From: DATFYP01 sp035626235
GTDB lineage: Archaea > Thermoproteota > Nitrososphaeria > Nitrososphaerales > Gagatemarchaeaceae
Direction: 5' to 3'
DNA: 64,000 bases
Assembly (NCBI GenBank): GCA_035626235.1
Contig: DASPOB010000027.1
Location: forward strand, 1-64,000
Part shown: positions 1 through 8,476 of the stretch, one piece after another
Layout of the letters: every line of letters begins with the position of its first letter
Numbering within the stretch: position 1 is the stretch's first letter
Program-made: the position numbers and the translations under genes
The notes under the pieces: model-generated
Database searches by the model: none
What the model was told of the DNA's origin: nothing
What the model saw: the letters and a program-made list of their open reading frames with translations, nothing else

Positions 1-1
1 G

Positions 2-100
2 AGAGACACCGTATACTTCGACGGCAAGTTCCACGAAGGGGTGATGATGGGGATTCTCAGAGACGAGTACGAGAAGGCGAAGGCCAAGTCTTCTCGCTGA
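2..100 (+). CDS. C-terminal tail of a truncated protein
   Basis: An open frame enters from the left edge of the window and ends at a TGA at 98-100, giving about 32 residues that finish in a charged, Lys/Glu-rich tail. The wording of the tail (DTVYFDGKF, GVMMGILRDEY) looks like real protein, but too little is present to name a family. It is convergent with the MFS gene that follows, with only 8 bases between the two stop codons. Confidence 0.5.
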   Translation, partial: RDTVYFDGKFHEGVMMGILRDEYEKAKAKSSR

Positions 101-108
101 GGGCGTCG

Positions 109-1305
109 CTAAGCACTCTGATCCACTCCCGCTTGACTGCCCACCCCTTTCAACGTCTCCGGGTATCTCCTTGCATGGGGGAGCCTTAGGTGGAGCATCG
201 CGGCGAACGCCCTCCCTGCCGCCGCGATGAGGTAGAGATATGCGAGCGAGAGCCAGAGCGTGTTGGTGGTGTTGAGGACACTCAACGCGTAGCCCGCCGA
301 CAAGGAGCCCACCATTGTGGTCACCCCGGCGATGAGATAGAATTCCGCGTTGTATCTCCCCCTCTGACCTGCCGGGGAGATATCGTAGAGGTAGGCAACG
401 AAAGCCACGTTGAGTAGGCTGTTGGTCAACCCCGAAAAGACATTGACGATGTACACCTGCCATGCGGCCGAGAAGAACATGTAGGTGAATGGGTAGATGA
501 CCAGCCCCATCCTCCCCCAGAAGACCGCAGTCTTCCTCTTCCTGTCGACGAACCTACCGATTACGGGCTGGAAGGCTATGGTCGATGCCACCCCTATGGC
601 TTGAGAGAGGCTGTACTGGAACAGGTTCATGTTCACCACCTTCACCAATGTGATTGTGAACAGCGGCCATGCGAACCCCCAGAAGAGACCGTACACGCCG
701 CTGACCAAATAGTACATCTTGAGGCTCGCAAGTCCGGGTTCCGAAATTGCTGCCTTCTCGACACGCTGCTCCTTCTGGCCCCGCAGCACGAACGCTGACA
801 AGACGAAGAAGGCTCCTGACAGCAGGTACAGCGCAGCGTAGGAGGGGTAGTACGCCGCGATGACGGTCGTGAGAATAAGCGCGCCAAGTGCGCCGACGGA
901 TTGAATCTGGGCAAAGGTCGACAGGAAGGAGCCTTTCTCCGTTTTCTCCGAAGCCTCGCCGATGAGGGAGGTCCAGCCGGCGAGATAGAAGCCCACCACC
1001 AAGGTAATCGCCGTGAAGGAGACTGCAAGGAAGGCGGGGCTTTGCACCAGGGCGCTTCCCATCCAGAAGATGCCGACGACCACACTCGACAAGACTGCTA
1101 TACCCGCGCGCCGCCCAGACTTGTCGGCAATTCTCCCTCCGACGAGTTGGGAGACGGCTGACGCGAGGGAGCTAATCGCCTGTACGTATCCGACAAGGAT
1201 GTCACTCGCTCCCGAGGCAGTCACGTTGAACCCGACGAAGGGACTCGCAGTGTTGCTGGCCAACGAATTCCAGAACGCATGGAGCTTGAGGCGATTCCTT
1301 CCCAT
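109..1305 (-). CDS. MFS transporter
   Basis: Major facilitator superfamily permease of about 398 residues with 10-12 hydrophobic segments. The loop-2 signature GGRIADKSGRR is present after the second segment, and a related GRFVDRKRK loop occurs at the start of the second half, as expected for the duplicated six-helix fold. The substrate cannot be told; drug or metabolite export is typical. The frame is open up to 1398, but a TATA-like CTTAAGA (on the minus strand, 1334-1340) lies 30 bases before the ATG at 1305, so the ATG at 1305 (MGRNRLKLH) is preferred over upstream starts. Confidence 0.85.
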   Translation of the reverse strand: MGRNRLKLHAFWNSLASNTASPFVGFNVTASGASDILVGYVQAISSLASAVSQLVGGRIADKSGRRAGIAVLSSVVVGIFWMGSALVQSPAFLAVSFTAITLVVGFYLAGWTSLIGEASEKTEKGSFLSTFAQIQSVGALGALILTTVIAAYYPSYAALYLLSGAFFVLSAFVLRGQKEQRVEKAAISEPGLASLKMYYLVSGVYGLFWGFAWPLFTITLVKVVNMNLFQYSLSQAIGVASTIAFQPVIGRFVDRKRKTAVFWGRMGLVIYPFTYMFFSAAWQVYIVNVFSGLTNSLLNVAFVAYLYDISPAGQRGRYNAEFYLIAGVTTMVGSLSAGYALSVLNTTNTLWLSLAYLYLIAAAGRAFAAMLHLRLPHARRYPETLKGVGSQAGVDQSA

Positions 1306-1333
1306 GGGGCATCTCGACCGCCCCATCGTGTGG

Positions 1334-1340
1334 CTTAAGA
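1334..1340 (-). promoter_or_regulatory. TATA-like box of the MFS gene
   Basis: TCTTAAG-type element about 32 bases upstream of the ATG at 1305 and downstream of the longest possible start. It therefore decides the start codon chosen. Confidence 0.4.
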
Positions 1341-1510
1341 TTTCGGCTGGGTCAGCATCAGACTGCGGCACCCTTACGAGCCCGGGACCTTGTGACACCA
1401 GTCCGCCCCGAGCCGACCCAGCTTGTCAGGCGAGACCTCCGTCGAGACAGGCAGTAGTTTGGGAATCGGGAGGGAGATGGTCGCGGAGGCGCTCGCGTAC
1501 AGGAATCGTC

Positions 1511-1520
1511 GCGCTTAAAG
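1511..1520 (+). promoter_or_regulatory. TATA-like box of the thioferritin-like gene
   Basis: GCGCTTAAAG centred 27-28 bases before the ATG at 1544, giving an almost leaderless transcript. Confidence 0.5.
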
Positions 1521-1543
1521 CGGTATGAACCCGAGAAAGCGCC

Positions 1544-2026
1544 ATGGGAAAGAAGGGAAGGGAAATCGTCAAGGCGAACATCGCCGAGGTCGTGAAAGAC
1601 CTCAACACGGCCTATTCCGACGAGTGGCTGGCTCACTACCAGTACTGGCTCACCGCCAAGTGGATTAAGGGAATCGACGCTGACACCCTGAAGACAGTCC
1701 TCACTGAGCAGTCGGCAGACGAGCTCGGCCACGCAGGGAAGATTGCCGACAGGATTCTGCAGCTTGGCGGAAAGCCCGTAATGAACCCAGACGAGCTACT
1801 GGACAAATGCGGCTGCGGCTACAAGGAACCCCCGAAGGACCCCACTAACCTTCGGCGCGTCATCGAAGATGTCCTCGAAGCAGAAGCCTGCGCCATAGGC
1901 TTCTACGACAAGATGGCGGCGAAGTACAGGTCCACTGACCTTGTTACTCACGAGCTCTTCGAGGACCTGCTCAAGGACGAGGTAGACGACGAAGAAGAAT
2001 GGGAAAGGTTCCTGGCTAAGCTCTGA
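1544..2026 (+). CDS. Dps-like/thioferritin-like ferritin-fold protein
   Basis: A 160-residue four-helix-bundle protein of the ferritin superfamily, most like the Dps-like (DPSL, thioferritin) group known from archaea. Metal ligands are visible as Glu27 (DEWLAHYQY), Glu60-x-x-His63 (ADELGH), Glu112/Glu114 (LEAEAC) and a C-terminal DEVDDEEEW. A Cys89-Gly-Cys91 pair and Cys116 resemble the pair of cysteines that sits near the di-iron site in DPSL proteins. These proteins oxidise Fe(II) with peroxide and store iron, protecting DNA from oxidative damage. The gene stands alone behind its own promoter. A generic rubrerythrin-like role is the alternative. Confidence 0.75.
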   Translation: MGKKGREIVKANIAEVVKDLNTAYSDEWLAHYQYWLTAKWIKGIDADTLKTVLTEQSADELGHAGKIADRILQLGGKPVMNPDELLDKCGCGYKEPPKDPTNLRRVIEDVLEAEACAIGFYDKMAAKYRSTDLVTHELFEDLLKDEVDDEEEWERFLAKL

Positions 2027-2173
2027 GGATGTCGAGAAAGAATCACAGCCAACGTGGACCAGGCGAGACTCATCGGATGACTGGCCAATGAGTATGCAGG
2101 CCAGAGAGCACAGTGCGGACCATCAGGACTGGCTCGAGGGGCGTTCCTGCAGGCCCGGAGGGCCCACCGCCCA

Positions 2174-2680
2174 CTACCGCCGGCCGTACGCCCAAAGGGC
2201 GAAGAGTAGGAGTACCGAACCGACGACCAGTACGACCCAGTAGGGGGTCAAGGCCGAAGCCGCGACCGAAAGGGCCGACATGGCCGTCGCGGCGCCCACA
2301 TACCACACGAGCTTCACGCCGTGGGACTTTGCGAGCCCGGCCGCCAGAGACCTCGACTCCTCGTCCATCCCGAGAGGCGCTTTCTGCGCCAAAGACCTGC
2401 GATATTCGAAGCCGAGCCTTTCTGAGAGAGGAATCAAGACCACCGACGAAGCCACGAACGCCCATCCGCCGGGGAGAGCTCGCCCGAACGCGAGGCCCAG
2501 GGGGTAGTACAGAAGCAGGCCTGTTGCCGCCGCCGAAAGGGAAATCTTGCCCCTATACCCGACAAGCAGGGCGACAAGCGAAAGTGCAACAAGGGCAAGG
2601 CCGAGAGGGTCGCCAGAAGCAACGGCCGCGACGATTGCGACGGCCAAGTAGATCACCGCCATCTGCCTTTCATCCGTCAT
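2174..2680 (-). CDS. small multi-spanning membrane protein
   Basis: About 168 residues with roughly five hydrophobic segments and a basic cytoplasmic loop. The ATG at 2680 overlaps the stop of the DUF58 gene by four bases (ATGA), so it is read as the last gene of the MoxR operon; an in-frame start at 2725 would extend it far into the DUF58 gene and is less likely. I recognise no family. Its position suggests a membrane partner of the MoxR/DUF58 system. Confidence 0.7.
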   Translation of the reverse strand: MTDERQMAVIYLAVAIVAAVASGDPLGLALVALSLVALLVGYRGKISLSAAATGLLLYYPLGLAFGRALPGGWAFVASSVVLIPLSERLGFEYRRSLAQKAPLGMDEESRSLAAGLAKSHGVKLVWYVGAATAMSALSVAASALTPYWVVLVVGSVLLLFALWAYGRR

Positions 2681-3879
2681 CCTGTCGGTCCCCTCAGCTC
2701 TTCGAGCCCCCGCTCTCTGCTCCATTCGTACACGTTTGAGTGGGAGGCGAGCCTGCTTTCAATCCACTCGAGTTCTGCCTGGGCGAACCTGATGCCTATC
2801 TTCTCCTTCCTTGAGTCGAGGTACTGGTTCTCAAGCAGCGCCGACCCCTCGCTTTCAAGAAAATTGACGATGACTGTGTTGCATACGAACCCCCTCTTGG
2901 CGAGGTCGGCCACGGCGTCTAGAAGCCGCATATTGGCGCCAGCCGAGACGAAGAACAATGTCCCTTTCCGCCTGATGTACTGTTTTCTGAAGAACTCAGC
3001 CAAGTACTCCTCCACGTGTTCGACGTTCCAGACATCTCCCTCCTGGGAGTCTATCATGCTCTCGACCATGGTGCGGAGACGCTTAATGCCGAAGCCAGGC
3101 CTGATCTTGTAGAGCAGCTGTCCCAAGACAAGCATGCCAACTCTGTTGCCGGAGGTCATGAACGAGCTGGCCAGTTCGTAGGCCGCCTCAATCACGTCGC
3201 CTCTCGCGCTCGAGTCTCCGACCCTGGGCACGTCATCGGCGAACAGGTCGACTATTATGACGCAGTCCAGTCCTCTTTCGACCCTCCATTCGTTAACGAG
3301 TCTACTTCTCAACCTTGCCGAGGCCTTCCAGTTGACATCGCTGACCCTGTCTCCCACCGAGTACTCGCGAATGTTCATGAACTCCAGCCTCCCTCCCCTG
3401 TACTTCGACGGCGTTGTCCCTGCCCATCCGAAGGCCCTTGCCCGGATTGGGTTCAGCTTCGGGGTCAGGAGCTTCGGGTAGACGCGAATGTTAAACGGCG
3501 AGTAGAAAGCGAAAGTCTTCTCCGAGAGGCCGAACAAAGAGCCGATTCCAAAACTTGTTATCCCAAACTCGTACTGCCCTGGCTCCCTGAACACGACTTC
3601 GTACCTCAGAGTGACCTCCGAATCTCGCTTCAGGGAAGCATCTAGGAAGGGAGCCCCCCTCACGACCTTGGCTAGATAGGGAGGCTGGTCGCTGAGATGA
3701 AGCCGCTCAATTTCGTCCCCCTTGTTCAGAGCCGTGAGCTCCACGAGAACAGTCTCGCCGGCGAATACCTTCTCGGGGGCGCGTCTTGCGATTGTGAAGC
3801 GTCCTTCTGATTCGGAAGGAACTGGCCGGCGCAGGTCGAGCGCGATGTAGATGATGAGTGGAGCTGCCCCGAAACCCAC
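2677..3879 (-). CDS. DUF58 domain protein
   Basis: About 400 residues. An N-terminal hydrophobic segment is followed by an immunoglobulin-like region and then the DUF58 signature (VGDRVSDVNWKASAR, near residue 175), leading into a von Willebrand A-like fold. DUF58 proteins are usual partners of MoxR ATPases, probably in chaperone-like or metal-insertion assembly of surface or secreted complexes. The GTG at 3879 is the first standard start, but the frame stays open and strongly hydrophobic for about 25 more codons up to a CTG at 3954, which lies inside the end of the MoxR gene. DUF58 proteins commonly have two N-terminal membrane segments, so the true start may be that CTG. Confidence 0.85.
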   Translation of the reverse strand: MGFGAAPLIIYIALDLRRPVPSESEGRFTIARRAPEKVFAGETVLVELTALNKGDEIERLHLSDQPPYLAKVVRGAPFLDASLKRDSEVTLRYEVVFREPGQYEFGITSFGIGSLFGLSEKTFAFYSPFNIRVYPKLLTPKLNPIRARAFGWAGTTPSKYRGGRLEFMNIREYSVGDRVSDVNWKASARLRSRLVNEWRVERGLDCVIIVDLFADDVPRVGDSSARGDVIEAAYELASSFMTSGNRVGMLVLGQLLYKIRPGFGIKRLRTMVESMIDSQEGDVWNVEHVEEYLAEFFRKQYIRRKGTLFFVSAGANMRLLDAVADLAKRGFVCNTVIVNFLESEGSALLENQYLDSRKEKIGIRFAQAELEWIESRLASHSNVYEWSRERGLEELRGPTG

Positions 3880-3943
3880 CGCAGAGTGCGTGACTACGGA
3901 AAGCCAGATTCCAGCCGCGGCGACAGCGATTACGAAGGATAGC

Positions 3944-4903
3944 TTAGCCTTCAGACCCCGTTACCTTTGGAACTGGAGTCTTGTCCAGGATTTCCTTCAC
4001 TATCGCCTCCTGACTGAGCCCCCTGAGTTCATAGTCGGTGCTCAGAACGAGCCGGTGCGCAAGCGCTGGGACGGCAAGGGCCTTGACGTCGTCCGGGGCG
4101 ACGAAGTCCCTCCCCGAGCATGCCGCTCTCGCCTTGCACAGCCTGTTTAGGTGTATGACCCCACGAGGGCTGACCCCAGCGTCCACCCCGTCGAAGGCGC
4201 GGGTTAGAGACGCGACCTTGACCATGTAGCGGTTCATGTCGTCATCGACGTAGAGTTCCTCCAACTTCGCCTGGAGGGCTAGGACTTCCGAAGGTTCCGT
4301 GACCTTGACGACCTCACGCAGTTCATCTTCAGACGACTTCCGGAGCTTCAGAATCGACACTTCGTCCTCGTATCCGGGATAGCCCATCCTTATCCTGAGT
4401 GAGAACCTGTCCATCTGGGCCTCTGGGAGCGGGTAGGTCCCCTCGTATTCTATCGGGTTCTGCGTCCCTAGGACGACGAAGGGCTTGGGCAAAGGAAGGG
4501 TCTGGTTCTCCGATGTGACCTGATGTTCCTGCATAGCCTCAAGCAGCGCTGACTGCGTCTTCGGTGGGGCACGGTTGATTTCGTCTGCAAGCAGCACCTG
4601 CCCGAAGACAGGTCCCTTCAGAAAGCGGAACTTCCCCGATGGGTCCAGCACCATGGTTCCAGTTACATCAGCAGGTAGGAGGTCCGCCGTGAACTGTATG
4701 CGCTTGAATTCACAGCCTATCGCTTTCGCCACGGCCTTTGCGAGGGTGGTCTTCCCGAGTCCGGGGTTGTCTTCAAAGAGGACGTGCCCTCTGCTCAATA
4801 GGCCGAAGGCAACCGACTCGATCACATCTTCCTTCCCTATTATCGTCTTCGAGACTGACTTCACGAGGTTCTCACGAAAGCCGACAAAACCTGTTACGTC
4901 CAT
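3944..4903 (-). CDS. MoxR family AAA+ ATPase
   Basis: A 319-residue AAA+ ATPase. The Walker A loop is near residues 46-53 (NPGLGKTT), Walker B reads LLADEINRAPP, sensor 1 lies in VVLGTQNP, and the C-terminal lid domain is complete. Length and motifs match MoxR proteins, which act with DUF58/VWA partners in maturation of protein complexes. It sits third in an operon running DUF4129 protein, small membrane protein, MoxR, DUF58 protein, membrane protein, the standard order for this system. Confidence 0.93.
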   Translation of the reverse strand: MDVTGFVGFRENLVKSVSKTIIGKEDVIESVAFGLLSRGHVLFEDNPGLGKTTLAKAVAKAIGCEFKRIQFTADLLPADVTGTMVLDPSGKFRFLKGPVFGQVLLADEINRAPPKTQSALLEAMQEHQVTSENQTLPLPKPFVVLGTQNPIEYEGTYPLPEAQMDRFSLRIRMGYPGYEDEVSILKLRKSSEDELREVVKVTEPSEVLALQAKLEELYVDDDMNRYMVKVASLTRAFDGVDAGVSPRGVIHLNRLCKARAACSGRDFVAPDDVKALAVPALAHRLVLSTDYELRGLSQEAIVKEILDKTPVPKVTGSEG

Positions 4904-4960
4904 CTGCGCCTAACCGGTCCAGTTGCTCAGATAAACTGTTTGGACTGAAAGTGGCATGTT

Positions 4961-5356
4961 CTACCATGTTGCCGTTTCGGAACCTGAGCGCGATTTCTCC
5001 CAATCTTCCGGCACGCGCACGGCCAGGCTCCGAAGTTCTCCGGTGGAAATGCGGGACCATCCAGGGCGGTGCAGAAGCGCGCGCTCGAAGGGATTGCTCG
5101 CAGTCTTGATTAGCCGGCCGCTGTCTCCCACGCCAGCGATCTGTGCGTAATGCGTTACCCTGCTCCTCAGCACCGGCTGGAAGCCCTCGAAATCCACCGG
5201 CTCATCAGCCCTGAGCAGACTGTCGACTCCTACGAACGCCACTAGGACAGTCAGGGAAATGAGCTGCAATACAACGAGGCCACCGGAGAGACTTCCTACC
5301 ACGATTGCTGACGCGACCGCAATGATAGCACCATAGAGGTACCTCTGCCTAAGCAA
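4961..5356 (-). CDS. small membrane protein of the MoxR operon
   Basis: A 131-residue protein with two adjacent N-terminal membrane segments followed by a soluble, basic C-terminal half. The start overlaps the end of the DUF4129 gene by 8 bases and the gene is followed after 57 bases by moxR, so it is in the operon. The tail reads like the hydrophilic part of proteins found between DUF4129 and MoxR genes, but I cannot name a family. Confidence 0.7.
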   Translation of the reverse strand: MLRQRYLYGAIIAVASAIVVGSLSGGLVVLQLISLTVLVAFVGVDSLLRADEPVDFEGFQPVLRSRVTHYAQIAGVGDSGRLIKTASNPFERALLHRPGWSRISTGELRSLAVRVPEDWEKSRSGSETATW

Positions 5357-6080
5357 TGTCTGTCCTTCCGATTACAGTTCTTGTGAAAGAGTCCATGAAT
5401 CTGGAGGCAGAGGCGACCTCTTCGCCTGAAAGCTCGGCCCCATAATGAGCCCTATCGACGGCATCCGCAAATCTCTCGGCGTCTCTCGACTCCACATTCA
5501 GTTCCAAGGATGCTCTGCCAATGAACTCATGCGGAGTGTCGGCAGGGCTGTCCGTTATTCCCAGTTTGGCGCAGGCTTCCGCCATAAGGACATAGTACCG
5601 AAGAAGCGCGGCGTTACGGAGCCTCTTCGACAGCGACCCGACGAAATAGTTCTGTTGGCTCTCCATCTGCTGTGTGACCGACTTGAGGTCGAATATTCTT
5701 GGCTTCTCCTTGCGAAGAAGCAGGGCTGCCATCCCGCCTGCCAAACAGGCGACGGCAGGCACCAAGAAGTACCACGAGTCCGCCTCTAACGACTGTAGCA
5801 AGGCGGCCGCCGGTACCCCCGTGCCAGAAGTCACACCGCTGGTACCAGCAAGCGACAGCGTTGTCCTTGTAGTTCTGCGTACCGTCGTTGACCTCGCAAT
5901 TGTCTGGGTAACCGACGTGCCGTGGCCTCCCTGACTGGTCCTGTGGATTCCTGGAGGAGAACCACCCGGAGCTAGTGCGCTCGGGCCTACTCCCGACTCG
6001 GCCGCGCCCAGCACGATTACCGCGAGTGCCAGCACTGAGACGAGCAAGGCGGTATCGGAGGTGCGGGTCACGGTAGTCAC
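5349..6080 (-). CDS. DUF4129-domain membrane protein
   Basis: A 243-residue protein starting at a GTG. It has an N-terminal signal/anchor segment, a Ser/Thr-rich extracellular stretch (about 45-100), one membrane helix (about 103-122) and a cytoplasmic DUF4129 domain (about 150-240: LLRYYVLMAEACAKLG, TPHEFIGRA, and a closing DSFTRTV). In larger homologues this domain follows a transglutaminase-like domain; here the transglutaminase part is missing. It is the first gene of the MoxR/DUF58 operon. Confidence 0.75.
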   Translation of the reverse strand: MTTVTRTSDTALLVSVLALAVIVLGAAESGVGPSALAPGGSPPGIHRTSQGGHGTSVTQTIARSTTVRRTTRTTLSLAGTSGVTSGTGVPAAALLQSLEADSWYFLVPAVACLAGGMAALLLRKEKPRIFDLKSVTQQMESQQNYFVGSLSKRLRNAALLRYYVLMAEACAKLGITDSPADTPHEFIGRASLELNVESRDAERFADAVDRAHYGAELSGEEVASASRFMDSFTRTVIGRTDIA

Positions 6081-6242
6081 TACGCCTTGCTTCTATTTCT
6101 CCTTTCAAGGCGAGTCTTTCGTACTGCCTTCAACGGCTCAGTCTTGTCTGGATTTTCAACCCCTCCAGCGCCCTCAAACGGCACGGTCCGGCCGTACGGT
6201 CACCCGTAACGAACTGTCCGGGTAGCCGTGAAGAGAATCGGC

Positions 6243-6623
6243 TTAGTCGGCCTGGCTAGGCTGGAAATCCTTGAGGTAGCGCGCCAGACCAGCCAGCGTG
6301 TGGTTGTTTTCAGCCTTCCGCAGCCTCGCGCTATAATTCTGACTCCCAATTCTGACAGGAACCTGACCTTGATAGGGGGTTCTGGTAAACATGACCGAGG
6401 CGTAGTGAATCTTCCCGCCTAGGTTCTCTCTTACTACATCCTCCGTGGGAGGCATCGGTGCTACGACAAATGCTACTCCTTCGGCCCAGTTGATTGTAGG
6501 CTCCACATGGGCAGGGTTTGAGAGCGCCTGCCTGACCATGTCCTCAAAGAAGACTTCGCTGTCTTGTTCGACTATTTCGTGGACGATGAGGTCTGTGTAG
6601 GGCTCATACCTCACCTTGACCAT
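6243..6623 (-). CDS. uncharacterised conserved-looking protein
   Basis: About 126 residues, soluble, acidic N-terminal half, no recognised domain. A perfect GGAGGT ribosome-binding sequence (6633-6638 on the minus strand) lies nine bases before the ATG at 6623, and a TATA-like GTTTAAGG (6673-6680) lies 26 bases before a GTG at 6650. The gene thus has either a leaderless GTG start or, more likely, a short leader with a Shine-Dalgarno site. Function unknown. Confidence 0.6.
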   Translation of the reverse strand: MVKVRYEPYTDLIVHEIVEQDSEVFFEDMVRQALSNPAHVEPTINWAEGVAFVVAPMPPTEDVVRENLGGKIHYASVMFTRTPYQGQVPVRIGSQNYSARLRKAENNHTLAGLARYLKDFQPSQAD

Positions 6624-6693
6624 TTCGAGTACACCTCCGGCGCCCCTCACCCCATGCTTCTGATTTCGCGCCCCTTAAACGATGACCGCCCGG

Positions 6694-6900
6694 TCAGGCC
6701 TGCTTGTATGAAACTACCTTCCCATCCTTGTCGTCCACCAGGACTTCTTTCCGATCAGGGCCGACGCCTGAGATCTCCGCTATGACTTTCCATTTGGAGT
6801 CTGGCTCGATGGCGACTACAGACGATATGGTTACTTTTTCGTAGCCGGCGTCCTCTCTAAGGAACTTCTTCACCGCGGCCATTACTTCGGAAATCGACAT
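6694..6900 (-). CDS. small GvpO/PepSY-like protein
   Basis: A 68-residue protein starting at the ATG at 6900. After a short helix it shows a beta-rich pattern (VTISSVVAIEPDSKWKVIAEI, then KEVLVDDKDGKVVSYKQ). This resembles the short alpha/beta fold seen in gas-vesicle protein GvpO and PepSY-like domains: a helix, a tryptophan-containing strand, and a final strand ending in Gly-x-Val-x-x-Tyr. There are no other gas-vesicle genes, so only the fold is suggested, not a role. A longer start at 6966 is open but adds an unlikely Arg-rich leader. Confidence 0.5.
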   Translation of the reverse strand: MSISEVMAAVKKFLREDAGYEKVTISSVVAIEPDSKWKVIAEISGVGPDRKEVLVDDKDGKVVSYKQA

Positions 6901-6993
6901 GCGCAATCTCGGGTTCTTGCTCCTCCTGCGATCAGGTCGGGCTCCTACATAAGATGTCTCACACAACTCGGATTTGGCCAGGCGCGTTGGGTT

Positions 6994-8298
6994 CTAGCTC
7001 TTCCTGTAGATGTCCAGCCATCCCGGCCAGTCTGAGTGCTCCTCCCTCTTGATTAGCTTCCAGCCACGCGATTCCATCACCAGCTCGACTATGAATGGGG
7101 CCCAGATCGCCTGCGTGAACTCCACTCTGTTTGTGCCGTCTCCCCATTTGCTCACCCCAGCTAGGTTTCCCTTCTTTGTGTCACAGTTGGTGGTATTGCT
7201 GACGGTCACCATTCCCTTGTTTCTCTCCACTAGCTTGGACTTCCACTTCCGCCGGTACAGAAGGTCCACGACATCGCGATAGTCGATGATGAAATGGGCT
7301 CCTCGGCCCACCGAAGGATCCACGTTCCCGACCAGCCTGGCGAAGTCCTTCGTATCAAAGTGACAGAGGGCGTTGCCGAGCAGGGTGACAGTATCGAAAC
7401 TCCCCCCTACCACTTCGCGAGTTGCATCAGCCAGCAGGAACCGGTTCGACGAACCTGCCATCTCTGCATGGGCCCTTGCCATGCCGATCATGTCCCTGTT
7501 CACATCCACGCCGACGTAGCTGCGGTCGTGCTTCTCAACCAAGAACCCCAAAACCCCTCCGCCGCACGCTATGTCTAACACCCTCTTCCCAAAGTACCTC
7601 CTGTTTGAATCGTAGAGTCTTGAGAGTTGTTTCACCCGGCGCTCGTTGCTCATCGCATATCTCCTGAAATCGTCATGTTTCCGGTAGTACTCTTCGATGT
7701 TCCTGCGGGATGCCGGCTTGCGGCTAGACAGCCTGTTGAATCGCTCGCCCATCGGATACCCGACATACGCAAAGGTCTCTTTGACCTTCATATCCGTCAG
7801 GGTGTGGTACCTGCAATAGCCGTCCATCAGCATGCGGTCCTCGGCTCTCAGCACCAAAGGCCAAATTACGATTCCGAACTCCCTCAGACTGCGCTGGAGG
7901 AGCCGTCGGCGTTCCACCAAGCGTTCCACAAAGCTATACCCGGTCCTGCCGTCGGAGTAATTCATTGTTCCTTGGTCAAGTCTGACCCTGGTCAGCCTTA
8001 CCCTCTCCAGGCGCCAGGACCTCTCTGGGAGGCTATCCAGCCACGCCCTTCCATCATGGTCCTCGGTCCCAGCGATGTCTGTTTCCCACTCCCTGGTGAC
8101 GTTATTGTTGATTAGTTCGGCAATCTCGACCGGGTCTTCAATCACCCAGTACGATACACCCTGAAGCACCCGGAGGATTCGCACCGCGCATATGTAGGCA
8201 GGCGCGTCCCGATTTAGCTCTAACACCGAACGACTTGCGTGCGGCGAGGACCGACCCGTGTGCCTCTGGCAGGGCATAGTTCCGTCTAGGTGTTGCAT
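6994..8298 (-). CDS. ParB-like domain fused to SAM methyltransferase
   Basis: Up to 434 residues. The region from about 40 to 185 resembles a ParB/sulfiredoxin-type nuclease domain: a helix, LREFGIVIWPLVLR, then MLMDGYCRYHTL, matching the ParB pattern in which a parallel strand is followed by DGhxRxxA. The region from about 230 to 345 is a class I Rossmann methyltransferase with motif I VLDIACGGGVLGF, an acidic end of strand 2 (VGVDVN) and motif IV-like TVTLLGNALCHF. The C-terminal part is beta-rich. Substrate unknown; nucleic acid, tRNA or small-molecule methylation are all possible. The first 25-30 residues are weakly protein-like and the true start may lie further in. Confidence 0.75.
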   Translation of the reverse strand: MQHLDGTMPCQRHTGRSSPHASRSVLELNRDAPAYICAVRILRVLQGVSYWVIEDPVEIAELINNNVTREWETDIAGTEDHDGRAWLDSLPERSWRLERVRLTRVRLDQGTMNYSDGRTGYSFVERLVERRRLLQRSLREFGIVIWPLVLRAEDRMLMDGYCRYHTLTDMKVKETFAYVGYPMGERFNRLSSRKPASRRNIEEYYRKHDDFRRYAMSNERRVKQLSRLYDSNRRYFGKRVLDIACGGGVLGFLVEKHDRSYVGVDVNRDMIGMARAHAEMAGSSNRFLLADATREVVGGSFDTVTLLGNALCHFDTKDFARLVGNVDPSVGRGAHFIIDYRDVVDLLYRRKWKSKLVERNKGMVTVSNTTNCDTKKGNLAGVSKWGDGTNRVEFTQAIWAPFIVELVMESRGWKLIKREEHSDWPGWLDIYRKS

Positions 8299-8476
8299 GG
8301 CCCCCCGCCCGCGTCACGCCCGTGCGGGAAAGACTCGTCTACGCTAGGTGAACAGGACACTGGAAGGGCCGGCCAGGATGGAACCGAGGCCCAGCGCGTC
8401 TAGCGAATCCGGGCGGCCGTCTGCGACTGAAGTCCGACCCACGTCTTAGACAATCCTCGATTCATTGGCCGCTCGA

